Below, piece by piece: positions 43,849 to 53,058 of a stretch of DNA of 64,000 bases. Each line of letters starts with the position of its first letter. The first letter of the stretch is position 1. The DNA comes from Fusobacterium ulcerans ATCC 49185 (GTDB lineage: Bacteria; Fusobacteriota; Fusobacteriia; Fusobacteriales; Fusobacteriaceae): NCBI RefSeq assembly GCF_900683735.1, contig NZ_LR215979.1:2046001-2110000 (forward strand). Reading direction: 5' to 3'. The translations under genes and the position numbers were made by a program. The notes under the pieces were generated by a model that did no database searches, had not been told where the DNA came from, and saw only the letters and a program-made list of their open reading frames with translations.

Positions 43849-44904
43849 CTATAGAAAAAGTTCATATACTGCTGTTGGTGTTTTCATTCCATTTATTACT
43901 TCTATTGCACAATCAATTATAGGGTAAGCAAGAACTGCTCCTGTTCCTTCTCCCAGTCTCATTTTCATATTAAAAAATGCCTCTTCTCTCAACTCTTTTA
44001 ATACTAATTCCATTCCTGGTTCTTCACTCATGTGAGTTGCAATTATATAATCTTTTATCTTTGGTTCTATTTTACAAGCTGCCAAAGCTGCTACACTTGA
44101 TATAAATCCATCTACAAGCATAAGTTTTTTGTATCTGGCTGCACCTATATACATTCCTACCATACAAGCTATATCCAGTCCACCTACATGAGCCAGTACA
44201 TCTACTGGATCCATATTAAATGTATCATATTTTTCACAAGATTCCACTATTATTTTTTTCTTTTTTATAAAACCGTTGTCAGAAAGTCCTGCTCCCCTAC
44301 CAACTATCTTATCTATATCGCCTTTTGTAAAAGAATATAGAACTGCTGAACTTGTGGAAGTATTACCTATTCCCATTTCACCATTTGAAAAAATATCATA
44401 GCCTGTTTCTACTTTTTCTTTTATCAATTCTATTCCTGTCATTATTGCTTTTATACATTCTTCCTGTGTCATTGCAGGTTCTTTATAGAAATTATTAGTT
44501 CCTTTTTTTACGTTTTTTCTGTATAGATTAGGATAATCTCTAGGAATTGAATCTTTTATCCCAATATCTACAAGGTTGAAATCCACTCCTATAGTTCTTG
44601 TCAAAAGACCTATTGCCGCTATTCTATTAAGCATAGCTTCAGATACTATACGTGTATACTCCAAAGGACATGAAGAAATCCCTTCTTCTATTACTCCATT
44701 ATCTGCTGATGCTACTATATGACATCTTTTATTTACCTTCTTCACAGGAAACCCACTAATTCCTGCTAGTTTTAGAGCTATATCTTCAAGAGTTCCAAGA
44801 CTCCCATTAGGCTTCATTTTTCTGTCAAGTTCTTCCTGTGCTGCTCTTACCGCTTCTTTATCTGCCCCTTCTATTTCTCCAATAATTTTTCTTAACTCTT
44901 TCAT
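43849..44904 (-). CDS. cobT: Nicotinate-nucleotide-dimethylbenzimidazole phosphoribosyltransferase
   Basis: A 351-residue enzyme that makes alpha-ribazole phosphate, the lower-ligand nucleotide of cobamides, from a benzimidazole base and nicotinate mononucleotide. Landmarks: [19 protein letters not shown] near the N-terminus, the [15 protein letters not shown] loop, [17 protein letters not shown], and the C-terminal [20 protein letters not shown] containing the catalytic Glu. Gene order cobU-cobS-cobC-cobT follows the nucleotide-loop assembly steps. Confidence 0.97.
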   Translation of the reverse strand: MKELRKIIGEIEGADKEAVRAAQEELDRKMKPNGSLGTLEDIALKLAGISGFPVKKVNKRCHIVASADNGVIEEGISSCPLEYTRIVSEAMLNRIAAIGLLTRTIGVDFNLVDIGIKDSIPRDYPNLYRKNVKKGTNNFYKEPAMTQEECIKAIMTGIELIKEKVETGYDIFSNGEMGIGNTSTSSAVLYSFTKGDIDKIVGRGAGLSDNGFIKKKKIIVESCEKYDTFNMDPVDVLAHVGGLDIACMVGMYIGAARYKKLMLVDGFISSVAALAACKIEPKIKDYIIATHMSEEPGMELVLKELREEAFFNMKMRLGEGTGAVLAYPIIDCAIEVINGMKTPTAVYELFL

Positions 44905-44908
44905 CTCA

Positions 44909-45490
44909 TCACCCTATGTTTAGTCCTTTTAGTATTGGGAAACCATCTGCAAACTCTATTATACAGATTCCTCCATTTTCTACACTATATTTCCAGTAAC
45001 TTTCTAGTTTATCTGAAAAATACCAACTTAATATACAGTTAATAACACCCCAGTGAGTTACCACTAAATTATTTTTTGTTTTATCCAGACTTTCTATAAA
45101 TTCTATAGCTCTGCTTTGGAGCTTTTCAAGACTTTCTCCAGTAACAAAATCAAAAGTTTTCCATTCATTTTTACTCTTTTCACACTCTGCTGGATACTTT
45201 TCCTTTATCTCTGTATAGCTCAATCCTTCAAATATTCCAAAATCTATTTCCTGAAGCCTTTTATCAAATTTAATAGGAAGCTTTAAATAATTTACCAGCT
45301 CTGCTGTTTCTGCGGCTCTCAAGAGATCACTTGAATAAACTGCGTCATAACCATGTTTCTTCAATATATCTTCAGCTTTTTTACACTGTACTCTTCCCAT
45401 TTCATTCAGCCCTGGATTAAGTTTTCCAAAGAATATTCCTTCAACATTCATTTGAGTCTGACCATGTCTGACAATTATCAATTTCCCCAT
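44909..45490 (-). CDS. cobC: Alpha-ribazole phosphatase-type histidine phosphatase
   Basis: A 193-residue phosphoglycerate-mutase-fold phosphatase. The phosphohistidine motif is [10 protein letters not shown] (residues about 5-14); the second His is in [11 protein letters not shown] and the Glu in [16 protein letters not shown]. Its place between cobS and cobT supports CobC: removal of phosphate from alpha-ribazole-5'-phosphate or cobalamin-5'-phosphate. The start at 45490 overlaps nothing; 9 bp separate it from cobS. Confidence 0.9.
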   Translation of the reverse strand: MGKLIIVRHGQTQMNVEGIFFGKLNPGLNEMGRVQCKKAEDILKKHGYDAVYSSDLLRAAETAELVNYLKLPIKFDKRLQEIDFGIFEGLSYTEIKEKYPAECEKSKNEWKTFDFVTGESLEKLQSRAIEFIESLDKTKNNLVVTHWGVINCILSWYFSDKLESYWKYSVENGGICIIEFADGFPILKGLNIG

Positions 45491-45499
45491 TTAGACCAC

Positions 45500-46267
45500 C
45501 TATACAGCTGCTAATATGTATATAACAAACATAGCTATTATTTCTGAAAGCTCAACTACTGCCCCTAAAGTATCTCCTGTGATTCCACCAATTTTTCTAG
45601 TCATCAATTTTGCATAGAAGAATCCAAGAAGCATTATTATTGGTATAACAATCAAAATTGTATAAGGAAGTCCAAATAAGTAAGCTGCCCCTCCTACAAA
45701 AGCTGCTGTTAATACTGTAGCAATAGCTACTCCTCCAGCATCAGTATGATCTACGAAAGTTTTTCCCATTCCAGTAGATCTAGCATATGGTGCTGATGCA
45801 CAATTTACCACACTGTTTAATCTTGCTATCACTGGAACTATTAGAAGTAGTATTCCCATATTAAGTCCTGCAAATTCTGATATCTCTACAAGAAGAACTA
45901 CTTTTAGCATGAAATATAGTATAAGGACAAGTCCTCCATTAGTACCTAATCTTGAATCTTTCATTATATCAAGCATTTTTTGTTTGCTTCTATAGCTGAA
46001 TATCCCATCAAATGTATCTGCCAGACCATCAAGATGAAGTCCTCCTGTAAGTATTACCTCTATAGTTACAAGCAGTACTGCCATGACCATTGGTGAATAT
46101 ACTACAGTATACAGCAGCCAGAATGCTCCAAAAAGTATAAGACCTATTATCATTCCAATTACTGGAAAAAATTTCATGCTCTTTCCTAATTCATCAGAAT
46201 CAAATTTTGGATCTAATCCAATAGGAAGTCTAGTCATAAATCTAAAAAGTAACAATATTCCTTTCAT
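45500..46267 (-). CDS. cobS: Adenosylcobinamide-GDP ribazoletransferase (cobalamin synthase)
   Basis: A 255-residue integral membrane protein with about seven spans that joins AdoCbi-GDP to alpha-ribazole. The metal/substrate motif is GGLHLDGLADTFDGIF (residues about 75-90), followed by KDSRLGTNGGLVLILYFMLK. The N-terminal FRFMTRLPIG is typical. It lies 17 bp after cobU. Confidence 0.95.
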   Translation of the reverse strand: MKGILLLFRFMTRLPIGLDPKFDSDELGKSMKFFPVIGMIIGLILFGAFWLLYTVVYSPMVMAVLLVTIEVILTGGLHLDGLADTFDGIFSYRSKQKMLDIMKDSRLGTNGGLVLILYFMLKVVLLVEISEFAGLNMGILLLIVPVIARLNSVVNCASAPYARSTGMGKTFVDHTDAGGVAIATVLTAAFVGGAAYLFGLPYTILIVIPIIMLLGFFYAKLMTRKIGGITGDTLGAVVELSEIIAMFVIYILAAV

Positions 46268-46284
46268 TAAATATCCTCCTAAAA

Positions 46285-46848
46285 CTATTTTAATTTCATT
46301 TTTATTCCAGAAACTACAAAGTATGCTTCATCAGCCTTTGCTGCTGCTATCTGATTCATTCTTCCGCATATATCTCTAAAATGTCTCCCTAATGCATAAG
46401 CAGGAACTATTCCCATTCCTATCTCATTGGAAACTATAACAATATCCTGATCTGATGATTTTATATATTCCAGAAGTTCTTCTACTTCTTTTTTTATGTT
46501 GTTTTCTATTGATGTAAGTTCTTCATCAGGTATATGATCCCAGTCATATTCTTTCTCCATTATCATGAGGTTGGTTACCATATTTGTCAGACAATCCAGC
46601 AGGATAACTCCCCCCTGCTTCATGTGAGGTTTTACAAGTTCCACTGTATTTTTGTATCCCTCTACAGTAGTCCAGTTCTCCCCTCGCTGCTCTCTATGCT
46701 TAGCTACACGGGCTCTCATTTCATCATCAAATATGATTGCAGTTGCCAGATATATTCTGTCTTTATAATTTTTATCAATTATATACTGCTCTGCATGTCT
46801 GCTTTTTCCACTTCGAGAGCCTCCAGTGAAGTAAATAATTCTTCCCAA
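46285..46848 (-). CDS. cobU: Bifunctional adenosylcobinamide kinase / guanylyltransferase
   Basis: A 187-residue P-loop enzyme that phosphorylates adenosylcobinamide and adds GMP. Walker A is FTGGSRSGKSRHAEQY (residues about 6-21), the guanylylated His is in ARVAKHREQRGENW, and IVSNEIGMGIVPAYALGRHFRDI is a family signature. The start is TTG at 46848, since the nearby ATG is out of frame; GGAG lies nine bases upstream. First gene of the cob operon. No cobalamin riboswitch could be found in the short leader. Confidence 0.95.
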   Translation of the reverse strand: MGRIIYFTGGSRSGKSRHAEQYIIDKNYKDRIYLATAIIFDDEMRARVAKHREQRGENWTTVEGYKNTVELVKPHMKQGGVILLDCLTNMVTNLMIMEKEYDWDHIPDEELTSIENNIKKEVEELLEYIKSSDQDIVIVSNEIGMGIVPAYALGRHFRDICGRMNQIAAAKADEAYFVVSGIKMKLK

Positions 46849-46939
46849 TTTGCCATCTCCTCTACTTTATTTCAATGAATTAATTATATCATATTTTTCT
46901 ATATTTTACACTTGATTTTCTGCTCATACACTATGTTAA

Positions 46940-46976
46940 AGAAAAAAGCCTCTCGGTTATTTTTAGTTGAGAGACT
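46940..46976 (-). terminator. Terminator after the HU-like gene pair
   Basis: GCCTCTC (46948-46954) pairs with GAGAGAC (46969-46975) with wobbles continuing inward; on the minus strand followed by TTTTTTC. It ends the polysaccharide operon before the cob operon promoter. Confidence 0.75.
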
Positions 46977-47012
46977 TTGGTTTTTGGTTGGCTATTTAGT
47001 ATTTAGTTTTAT

Positions 47013-47294
47013 TTATTCTATTATTAATACTTTTGACTGTACAAATTTTATTGTTTTTTTAGGGATTATTTCTCTCACTTCATTTGATGTTGGACTTCCT
47101 ATTCTTCTTTTTTTTCTTTTTAAAAGCGAAAATGTTCCTTTATTTTTAAATTTTACTTCCTCATCCATAGCTGTTACTTCTGCTATTAGATTAAATATTT
47201 CTTCTATTTCTTCTCTTGCTTCTTCATATTCTGTTGTTTCATCTTTTTCTTTTCTCAATTTTCTATAATATGATACAAATTCTCTAGTGTTCAT
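47013..47294 (-). CDS. Degenerate HU/IHF-family protein, second of a pair
   Basis: A 93-residue protein. The segment VKFKNKGTFSLLKRKKRRIG and SPTSNEVREIIPKKTIKFVQSK aligns by eye with the beta-arm region of HU (GFGTFxVRxRxARxGRNPxTGE...KxVxFKPGK). The N-terminal 45 residues are helical and acidic. The canonical NPxTG arm tip is only partly kept (SPTSNE), so DNA bending may be altered. It overlaps the preceding gene by 11 bp, and its ribosome site GAGGAGGAAT lies inside that gene, so the two are made together. The partner similarity suggests an obligate heterodimer. Confidence 0.65.
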   Translation of the reverse strand: MNTREFVSYYRKLRKEKDETTEYEEAREEIEEIFNLIAEVTAMDEEVKFKNKGTFSLLKRKKRRIGSPTSNEVREIIPKKTIKFVQSKVLIIE

Positions 47295-47595
47295 ATTCCT
47301 CCTCTATTAGAGTATTGAGCTCATTTACTTTATCTATCATTTTCATTCTAGGTTTAAATTTAATAACTTTCTTTTCTTCTGTTATCATCATTTCCCTAGT
47401 AGCTAAATTAAGTATTTTTCTTGGTTTTACTTCTTTCTTTTCAAATATTCCCCAATCTTTTATTATTACTTTGTCTTCTACATCTAAAACATCAAAAAGA
47501 GATTTCCAGAAAGAATCTAATCTTTCTTTTGCTTCTCTTATGCTTTTTAGATTCCTTCTTTCCTTGTATAAGGTTAAAAACTCTTTTTCTGTCAT
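47284..47595 (-). CDS. Degenerate HU/IHF-family protein, first of a pair
   Basis: A 103-residue protein with the HU-like block KVIIKDWGIFEKKEVKPRKI followed by LNLATREMMI and KKVIKFKPRMKMIDKVN, the last matching the HU KVVKFKPGKALKEAVN end. The N-terminal half is predicted helical (FLTLYKERRNLKSIREAKER). Conserved HU arm residues R-NPxTG are replaced by LNLATRE. It follows the ABC flippase relic by 12 bp at the end of the polysaccharide locus. It may act as a nucleoid or local regulator; no evidence for targets. Confidence 0.68.
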   Translation of the reverse strand: MTEKEFLTLYKERRNLKSIREAKERLDSFWKSLFDVLDVEDKVIIKDWGIFEKKEVKPRKILNLATREMMITEEKKVIKFKPRMKMIDKVNELNTLIEEEYEH

Positions 47596-47607
47596 TTTAT
47601 TTCCTTT

Positions 47608-48904
47608 CTATAATTCCTCTACTGATTTTACTATTCTTTCTATTCCACCATTACTTATAACAAATATTCTGTCACAATCTTTTAGTGTTGTAAGTCTATG
47701 AGCTACTATAATTAGTGTTCTATCTTTAGATACATCATATATTTCTTTCATTATTTCTTCTTCAGTTTCATTATCTAATGCTGAAGTAGCTTCATCTAAT
47801 ACTAATATTTTAGGATTATCATAAGGAGCTCTAGCTATTGCTATTCTCTGCTTTTGTCCTCCCGATAGCATTATTCCTCTATCTCCTACTATTGTTTTTA
47901 TTCCCTCTTTTTTCTTTAAAAATTCCCATATTCTTGCTTTTTTTAATGATTCTATTAATCTTTCTTCATTATATTCTCTGTTAAATACAACATTATCTGC
48001 TATTGTTCCATCAAAAAGATATACTTCCTGTGGTATATATCCTATACTTTGCCTCCAATATCCAATATTTTTATCTTCCAATTTAATATCATCTAAATAT
48101 ACATTTCCATTTTTAGGCTTATACAATCCTGTGATCAAGTCTACAAGAGTTGTTTTTCCTGATCCTGATTCTCCTACAAATGCTATCTTTTCCCCTTTAA
48201 CTATATTTAGATTTATATTTTTTAGAACTTCCTTTCCTTTTTCAAATTCAAAACATATATCTTTTAATTCTATTTTTTTATTAAACTCTATAGGATTATT
48301 TTCAATATTTTCAACTTCACTTTCTAATTCATCAACTATGATATCAAGGGATTTTCTATAAAAAAGAATTCCTTGATAATATTCTTCCATAGCTTTGCTT
48401 CTTTCTGTTCCCCATTTTTTTGTTTTATTTAATATTAAATATTTTATAAGAAGTATATTTATCCCCATAAATACAGTAACAAATAATGTTATTTTTAAAT
48501 CAACATACAGCATTACTAGATATATAAAAAATACTACACATATTTCACTTAACATCATTAAAAAATTTTGAATTAATATAACTAATAAATTAGCTTCTGT
48601 TGTAATATTTTTCATAAGATCATTAGAATTCTTTTTTATAAAATTTTGATAAGAATATTTTAAATAATTCTCCATCAATTTACATGTAAATTGATAATAA
48701 GAGTTTCTTGAAAAAGATATTAATATATAATTAAAAATATCTATTCTCAAATATTATAGTCTGTTTAGTTACCATTGCCATAAATGGAATTATTATTGAT
48801 AATCCTATTACCTCACTTAATGAAATTACTATTGAAAAAGCAGTTATTCCAAATAATTTTTTTATTTCGTTTTTAGAAAATAGTTTCTTTATTTTTTCAA
48901 ACAT
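47608..48904 (-). pseudogene. Decayed PglK/Wzk-type ABC flippase
   Basis: Relic of an ABC transporter similar to Campylobacter PglK, which flips lipid-linked oligosaccharides. The true start is the ATG at 48904 (GAAGGAGT upstream): MFEKIKKLFSKNEIKKLFGI and on through SEVIGLSIIIPFMAM, but this frame stops at 48731. The rest continues in another frame from about 48750 and lacks roughly 50 residues after the first span. Farther on, the membrane domain jumps from KAMEEYYQG to ILFYRKSLDII, so about 100 residues (the last membrane spans) are missing in frame. The ATPase domain is intact (GESGSGKTT, LSGGQKQRIAIARA, LDEATSALD). Two deletions plus a frameshift make function very unlikely. Confidence 0.8.
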
Positions 48905-48908
48905 TTTT

Positions 48909-50084
48909 TTACTCCTTCAAATCTTCTATGTTTATATCAAAAAATTCTTTGATTTCTTTGATTTTAACTGAAAATAGAAAATTCTTTATTATTTGATGTG
49001 CCTTTTCTAAACTATTTTCTTGAAAATATGGATTTTTTTCTAACTTTATCTTGCTTTTAAATTCTTTATTTAACATTTTAACAATTCCATTTTTTATTTC
49101 TTCTTTATCTGTTGATATATCTATTACTGATTTTCCTCTCACTCTTCCTTTTTGTCTATCCCCAATATTTAATGTAGGAATGCCAAATGATGGAACTTCT
49201 ATTAATCCTGAAGAAGAATTTCCTATCAACCCTTTTGAATATTTTATTAAAGATAAATATTCTTCTGGTTTTACTGAAGTTAAAAAGTCAAAATTATTTT
49301 CTAATGTATAATCATAAAACAATCTATATATAGTTTCTGAACCTGTATCTGAATTTGATCCTATAAATATAAAATCATATTCTTTTTTAAATAAATCTAA
49401 AGCTTCCAATAAGTTTCTTGCTTGCTTTTCAATATCATTCCCTGTAACAGTTTCAGGGTGAAAAACAATTAAAAAATATTCTTTTTCAGTAATATTTAAT
49501 CTTTTTATTAATTCTTTTTTATCTAATAATTTTAATTTAAAACTATTTTCAGCACCTAATGCTCCTATATTATGGACAGATTTTGGGTTTTCTCCTAGTT
49601 GTATAACTCTTCTTTTATACTCTTCTGTTGAAACTAAATGAAGCTTACTCATTTTAGTTATAGAGTGCCTAATAAATTCATCATAGTTTCCTAAAGTTAT
49701 TTCTCCACCATGTAAATGAATAATTGGAATATTGTGCATAGCGGCTGCAATAGCTACTGATAATATTTCATATCTATCTCCAAGTAGTATAACTGCATCA
49801 AAAGATTTTTCAAATAAGTATTTTCCAAATTCTTGCAGACAAATAGCCATTGAATAAATAACTTTTTTATTATTGGAGTTATCCAATTCTATATCTATTA
49901 GTTTATCTACTTTTAATCCATCTTCCTCAATTACTTTGTAAGTTTCTCCATATTTTTTATCAGCATGCATAGCAGTAGCAACTATTGTTAATTCTATATC
50001 TTTATCTTTATTTAGCCTTAGCAACAATCTTTTCATTATTCCATATTCTGCTCTTGATCCAGTTACATATAGCACTTTTTTCAT
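48909..50084 (-). CDS. neuC: UDP-N-acetylglucosamine 2-epimerase (hydrolysing), sialic acid pathway
   Basis: A 391-residue enzyme that turns UDP-GlcNAc into N-acetylmannosamine, the first step of sialic acid synthesis. Very similar along its length to E. coli K1 NeuC: KKVLYVTGSRAEYGIMKRLL, LGDRYEILSVAIAAAMHNIP, IHLHGGEITLGNYDEFIRHS, VFHPETVTG, FIGSNSDTGSETI, and GNSSSGLIEVPSFGIPTLNI with GDRQKGRVRG. Its start overlaps the neuA stop by 4 bp. It is the last intact gene of neuDBAC and lies 4 bp before the flippase relic. Confidence 0.97.
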   Translation of the reverse strand: MKKVLYVTGSRAEYGIMKRLLLRLNKDKDIELTIVATAMHADKKYGETYKVIEEDGLKVDKLIDIELDNSNNKKVIYSMAICLQEFGKYLFEKSFDAVILLGDRYEILSVAIAAAMHNIPIIHLHGGEITLGNYDEFIRHSITKMSKLHLVSTEEYKRRVIQLGENPKSVHNIGALGAENSFKLKLLDKKELIKRLNITEKEYFLIVFHPETVTGNDIEKQARNLLEALDLFKKEYDFIFIGSNSDTGSETIYRLFYDYTLENNFDFLTSVKPEEYLSLIKYSKGLIGNSSSGLIEVPSFGIPTLNIGDRQKGRVRGKSVIDISTDKEEIKNGIVKMLNKEFKSKIKLEKNPYFQENSLEKAHQIIKNFLFSVKIKEIKEFFDINIEDLKE

Positions 50085-51343
50085 ATTTTTATTTCCTTTA
50101 CTAAAATTTCATATAATTTTTCATAACCTTTTTCATTAAAATGTAATCCATCATTTGTATAATCAATATTTAGATTTCCAAATTTATCTTGTAATTCATT
50201 TAATTTTATATAATTTACTTTTTCTTTTAAATTTTCATATAAAAACTCATTTAGATTTAAAATAGTCTCATTACTTCTATCCAATCTTGAAATTACTCTA
50301 GGTACTTCTAAAAAAAATATTTTTACATTATTATTTATTTTTTTAAAAAATGAAATTGTATCTTTTATCCATAATAATGTATCTTCTTTTTTCCAATTTT
50401 CAATAACAATATCATTTGTTCCTGCCATTAAAAAAATATAATTTCCTAACTTTGTTATTAAATTTTCTTTTAATACAAAATCTTGATATTGCTTTGTATT
50501 TATACCTCTTATTCCTAAATTATTTACTTCATACTCTTTAAATTTCCTTATGTTCCAATTATCAAATAAGGAATGTCCAATTAAAGTTATTTCTTTTTTT
50601 TCTTTAAATAAATTTTTCTTCTCTTCTATTCTTGCTTTTATATTTTTAATAAGCTGTTCTCTTTTGTTCTTTGTATTCATTATTAAAATAGCCAGTTCAA
50701 AATCTAATCTATCATCAATATCTATTGAATCTTCCTTATTCATAAAATATGCTATTGACTTTTTACCAAAAAAATCTTTTTTTAAAAGATATTCTTCTTT
50801 TTTACCTATAAAAATAGCTCCATTAGGATAATATTCTTTAAATTTCTGCCTTTTATAATTTGAAAAGTCAATATTATAATTTTTTAAACTTTCATCTTGA
50901 TCTATTTCCTTAATCAATATAGAAGCTTTTGATGATTCTGCTACAGATACTAAGAAATCAAAATTATCTATATTTTTCTCAAATTTTATTATACTTTCTT
51001 TTATGTGCTCCGAATTTCTAAAAGGAGAAGTAGGTTGCAAAAGTGCAAAATAGTCATATTCTAGTTCAAGATTTTTATCCAATATATCTTTTATCACCAT
51101 ATATGAAGTTGCATTATCATTTGATAATTCCTCATTTCTGACAATTACTTCAGCTCCATATTTTTCAGCAATTTCTTTATATTCTAAAGAGTCTGTGCTA
51201 ACAATAACTTTTTCAAAACTTTCAGATTTTATTGCAGCTTCTATTGTATAAGCTAAAATAGGTTTATCCATTAACATAAGTATATTTTTATTAGGTAATC
51301 CTTTTGATCCTGAACGAGCAGGAATAATTGCTATTTTTTTCAT
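50081..51343 (-). CDS. neuA: CMP-sialic acid synthetase fused to an SGNH esterase domain
   Basis: A 420-residue protein. Residues 1-225 are the cytidylyltransferase (IIPARSGSKGLPNKNILML, LLQPTSPFRNSEHIKESI, and DIDDRLDFELAI), which activates sialic acid as CMP-sialic acid. Residues about 240-420 are an SGNH/GDSL esterase (LIGHSLFDNWNI, LMAGTNDIVIENW, NDGLHFNEKGYEKLYEIL), with Ser, Gly, Asn and Asp/His visible. E. coli K1 and group B Streptococcus NeuA have the same fusion, which removes O-acetyl groups from sialic acid. It starts one base after neuB ends. Confidence 0.96.
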   Translation of the reverse strand: MKKIAIIPARSGSKGLPNKNILMLMDKPILAYTIEAAIKSESFEKVIVSTDSLEYKEIAEKYGAEVIVRNEELSNDNATSYMVIKDILDKNLELEYDYFALLQPTSPFRNSEHIKESIIKFEKNIDNFDFLVSVAESSKASILIKEIDQDESLKNYNIDFSNYKRQKFKEYYPNGAIFIGKKEEYLLKKDFFGKKSIAYFMNKEDSIDIDDRLDFELAILIMNTKNKREQLIKNIKARIEEKKNLFKEKKEITLIGHSLFDNWNIRKFKEYEVNNLGIRGINTKQYQDFVLKENLITKLGNYIFLMAGTNDIVIENWKKEDTLLWIKDTISFFKKINNNVKIFFLEVPRVISRLDRSNETILNLNEFLYENLKEKVNYIKLNELQDKFGNLNIDYTNDGLHFNEKGYEKLYEILVKEIKI

Positions 51344-51344
51344 T

Positions 51345-52385
51345 TTATACCTCTTGTATTTTAAATCTTGAATCTATTATCAATTCATCTTCTTTAAAGT
51401 TCTTTTCTGCAGTTTTTCCTAAAATATCATACCAACACATAGGACTTATACCATTTCCTGGTCTTTTAGTTGTAAGATTTTCAATTGTAAATTTTTCACC
51501 TTTTTTTATAGCTTTATTAGCTACAATTGATTTTCTTGCAACTATTTTATTTTTTTTCTCTGAACTTGTTACTTTTTTATCAAATATTCCTAATGATCTT
51601 TCAATAATCCTTATTCCTCTGCACAATTCTCTTAATTCATCTGGAGTTACTGAAGCTTTATGATCAGGTCCTTCAAGATTTTTATCCAATGTAAAATGTT
51701 TTTCTATAAAAGTGATTCCATATATCACTGAAGCAATTCCAGGAAAATACCCTTCTGAATGATCTGAAAATCCAATTTTACATTCTTTAAATCTATCTTT
51801 TAAATATGAGATAGAATTAAGGTTTACATCTTCAAAAGGAGTTGGATATTCAGTATTACAATGTAATATTGTTATTTTATCTTTTTCCATTCCATTTTTT
51901 TCTAATATTTCTAATGCTTTTTCTATTTCTCCTATTGTTGCCATTCCTGTTGAAATTACTATTTCTTTTTCAGAGATATCTAATTTTGCTATCTTTTCTA
52001 GATAAGGAAGATTAGTAATTTCTCCAGATGGTATTTTCCATATCTTTTGTTTTTGTTCTGCTAAAAATTCTATAGACTCAAAATCAAATGGAGTTGAAAA
52101 TGTTATTAGTCCTAATGATGCTGCATAACTAAATAATTTTATAAGTTCATCATTGGGAAGTTCTAATTTTTTTGTCATTTCTAACTGACTCTCATCTTTA
52201 GAAGTTACTTTTTTTTGATATTCTGCTTTTGGAGCATATTTAGATATTAATTTATCTGCTTTAAATGTTTGAAACTTTACTGCATCTACTCCACACTCTT
52301 TTGCTATCTTCACCATTTTTTTTGCTAGTTCAAAATTACCATTATGATTACAACCAATTTCTGCCACTATAAACACTCTATTCAT
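51345..52385 (-). CDS. neuB: N-acetylneuraminate synthase
   Basis: A 346-residue enzyme that condenses ManNAc with phosphoenolpyruvate to N-acetylneuraminate. Seen are VFIVAEIGCNHNGNFELAKK, VDAVKFQTFKADKLISKYA, KIPSGEITNLPYLEKI, LHCNTEYPTPFEDVNL and the TIM-barrel end GFSDHSEGYFPGIASVIYG with EKHFTLDKNLEGPDHKAS, then a C-terminal SAF antifreeze-like domain (VARKSIVANKAIKKGEKFT). The FEDVNLNSI and ManNAc-type residues favour NeuB over LegI/PseI, though these paralogues are close. It overlaps neuD by 8 bp. Confidence 0.95.
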   Translation of the reverse strand: MNRVFIVAEIGCNHNGNFELAKKMVKIAKECGVDAVKFQTFKADKLISKYAPKAEYQKKVTSKDESQLEMTKKLELPNDELIKLFSYAASLGLITFSTPFDFESIEFLAEQKQKIWKIPSGEITNLPYLEKIAKLDISEKEIVISTGMATIGEIEKALEILEKNGMEKDKITILHCNTEYPTPFEDVNLNSISYLKDRFKECKIGFSDHSEGYFPGIASVIYGITFIEKHFTLDKNLEGPDHKASVTPDELRELCRGIRIIERSLGIFDKKVTSSEKKNKIVARKSIVANKAIKKGEKFTIENLTTKRPGNGISPMCWYDILGKTAEKNFKEDELIIDSRFKIQEV

Positions 52386-53007
52386 TATTCAATCTCCTAA
52401 TTACTTTTCCAGGTATTCCAGCTACTATTACATCTTTATCTATATTATTTATAACTACTGTTCCTGAACCAACTATACTATTTTCTCCTATAGTTATTTG
52501 TCCATTCACTACAGCAGAACTTCCTATAAAACAATTATCTCTTATTTTTACATCTCCATTTAAAATAGTTCCTGTAGAAATATTAACATTATTTCCTATT
52601 CTATTTCCATGTTCCACTAAAGCTTTTGTATTTATTATTACATTTTCACCTATTCTGGCATCACTATTTATTATTGCTAATTTTCCAATAAAAATACCTC
52701 TTCCAAAAGTTATATTTTCTGAAAGAACAGCAGTTTTATCTATTACATTTATTATTTCCAAATTTCTTTTAGCTACTTCTTTATACCAATAAGTTCTCTT
52801 TTTATTATCACCTATTGCTATAAAGTAGCAATATTGTTCTGAATTCTCCAATTCTTTGAGGTCATTTGCAAGTATTTTATATCCAAGATGTGAACCGCTT
52901 TTAATATTATCTACAAATCCTTCAATATTATATTTTTTTTCATCTATTGAGTCTATTACTGACTTTGCAAATCCTCCAGCTCCTATTAATATTAATTTTT
53001 TTTTCAT
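52378..53007 (-). CDS. neuD: Sialic acid O-acetyltransferase NeuD (left-handed beta-helix)
   Basis: A 209-residue acetyltransferase: residues 1-80 form a PglD-type nucleotide-sugar/CoA fold start (KLILIGAGGFAKSVIDSI), and 90-205 are hexapeptide repeats (ARIGENVIINTKALVEHGNR, DNCFIGSSAVVNGQITIGEN). In E. coli K1 and streptococci NeuD O-acetylates sialic acid. It is the first gene of neuDBAC and overlaps neuB. The PglD-like proteins of other pathways N-acetylate amino sugars; the cassette context supports NeuD. Confidence 0.9.
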   Translation of the reverse strand: MKKKLILIGAGGFAKSVIDSIDEKKYNIEGFVDNIKSGSHLGYKILANDLKELENSEQYCYFIAIGDNKKRTYWYKEVAKRNLEIINVIDKTAVLSENITFGRGIFIGKLAIINSDARIGENVIINTKALVEHGNRIGNNVNISTGTILNGDVKIRDNCFIGSSAVVNGQITIGENSIVGSGTVVINNIDKDVIVAGIPGKVIRRLNNE

Positions 53008-53058
53008 CTATTCCCTCTTTAATAACTATTTAAAATTACTCTAGAAACCTATTTTTTA

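Noticed and set aside
46849-46939. Cobalamin riboswitch before cobU
   Set aside because: The leader is under 100 bases and lacks the B12-box and multi-stem structure; only a simple promoter-like A/T stretch is present.
48131-48361. Possible phase-variable repeat tract causing the pglK frameshift
   Set aside because: No homopolymer or short tandem repeat of sufficient length is at the frame break near 48731-48750; missing blocks point to permanent decay.
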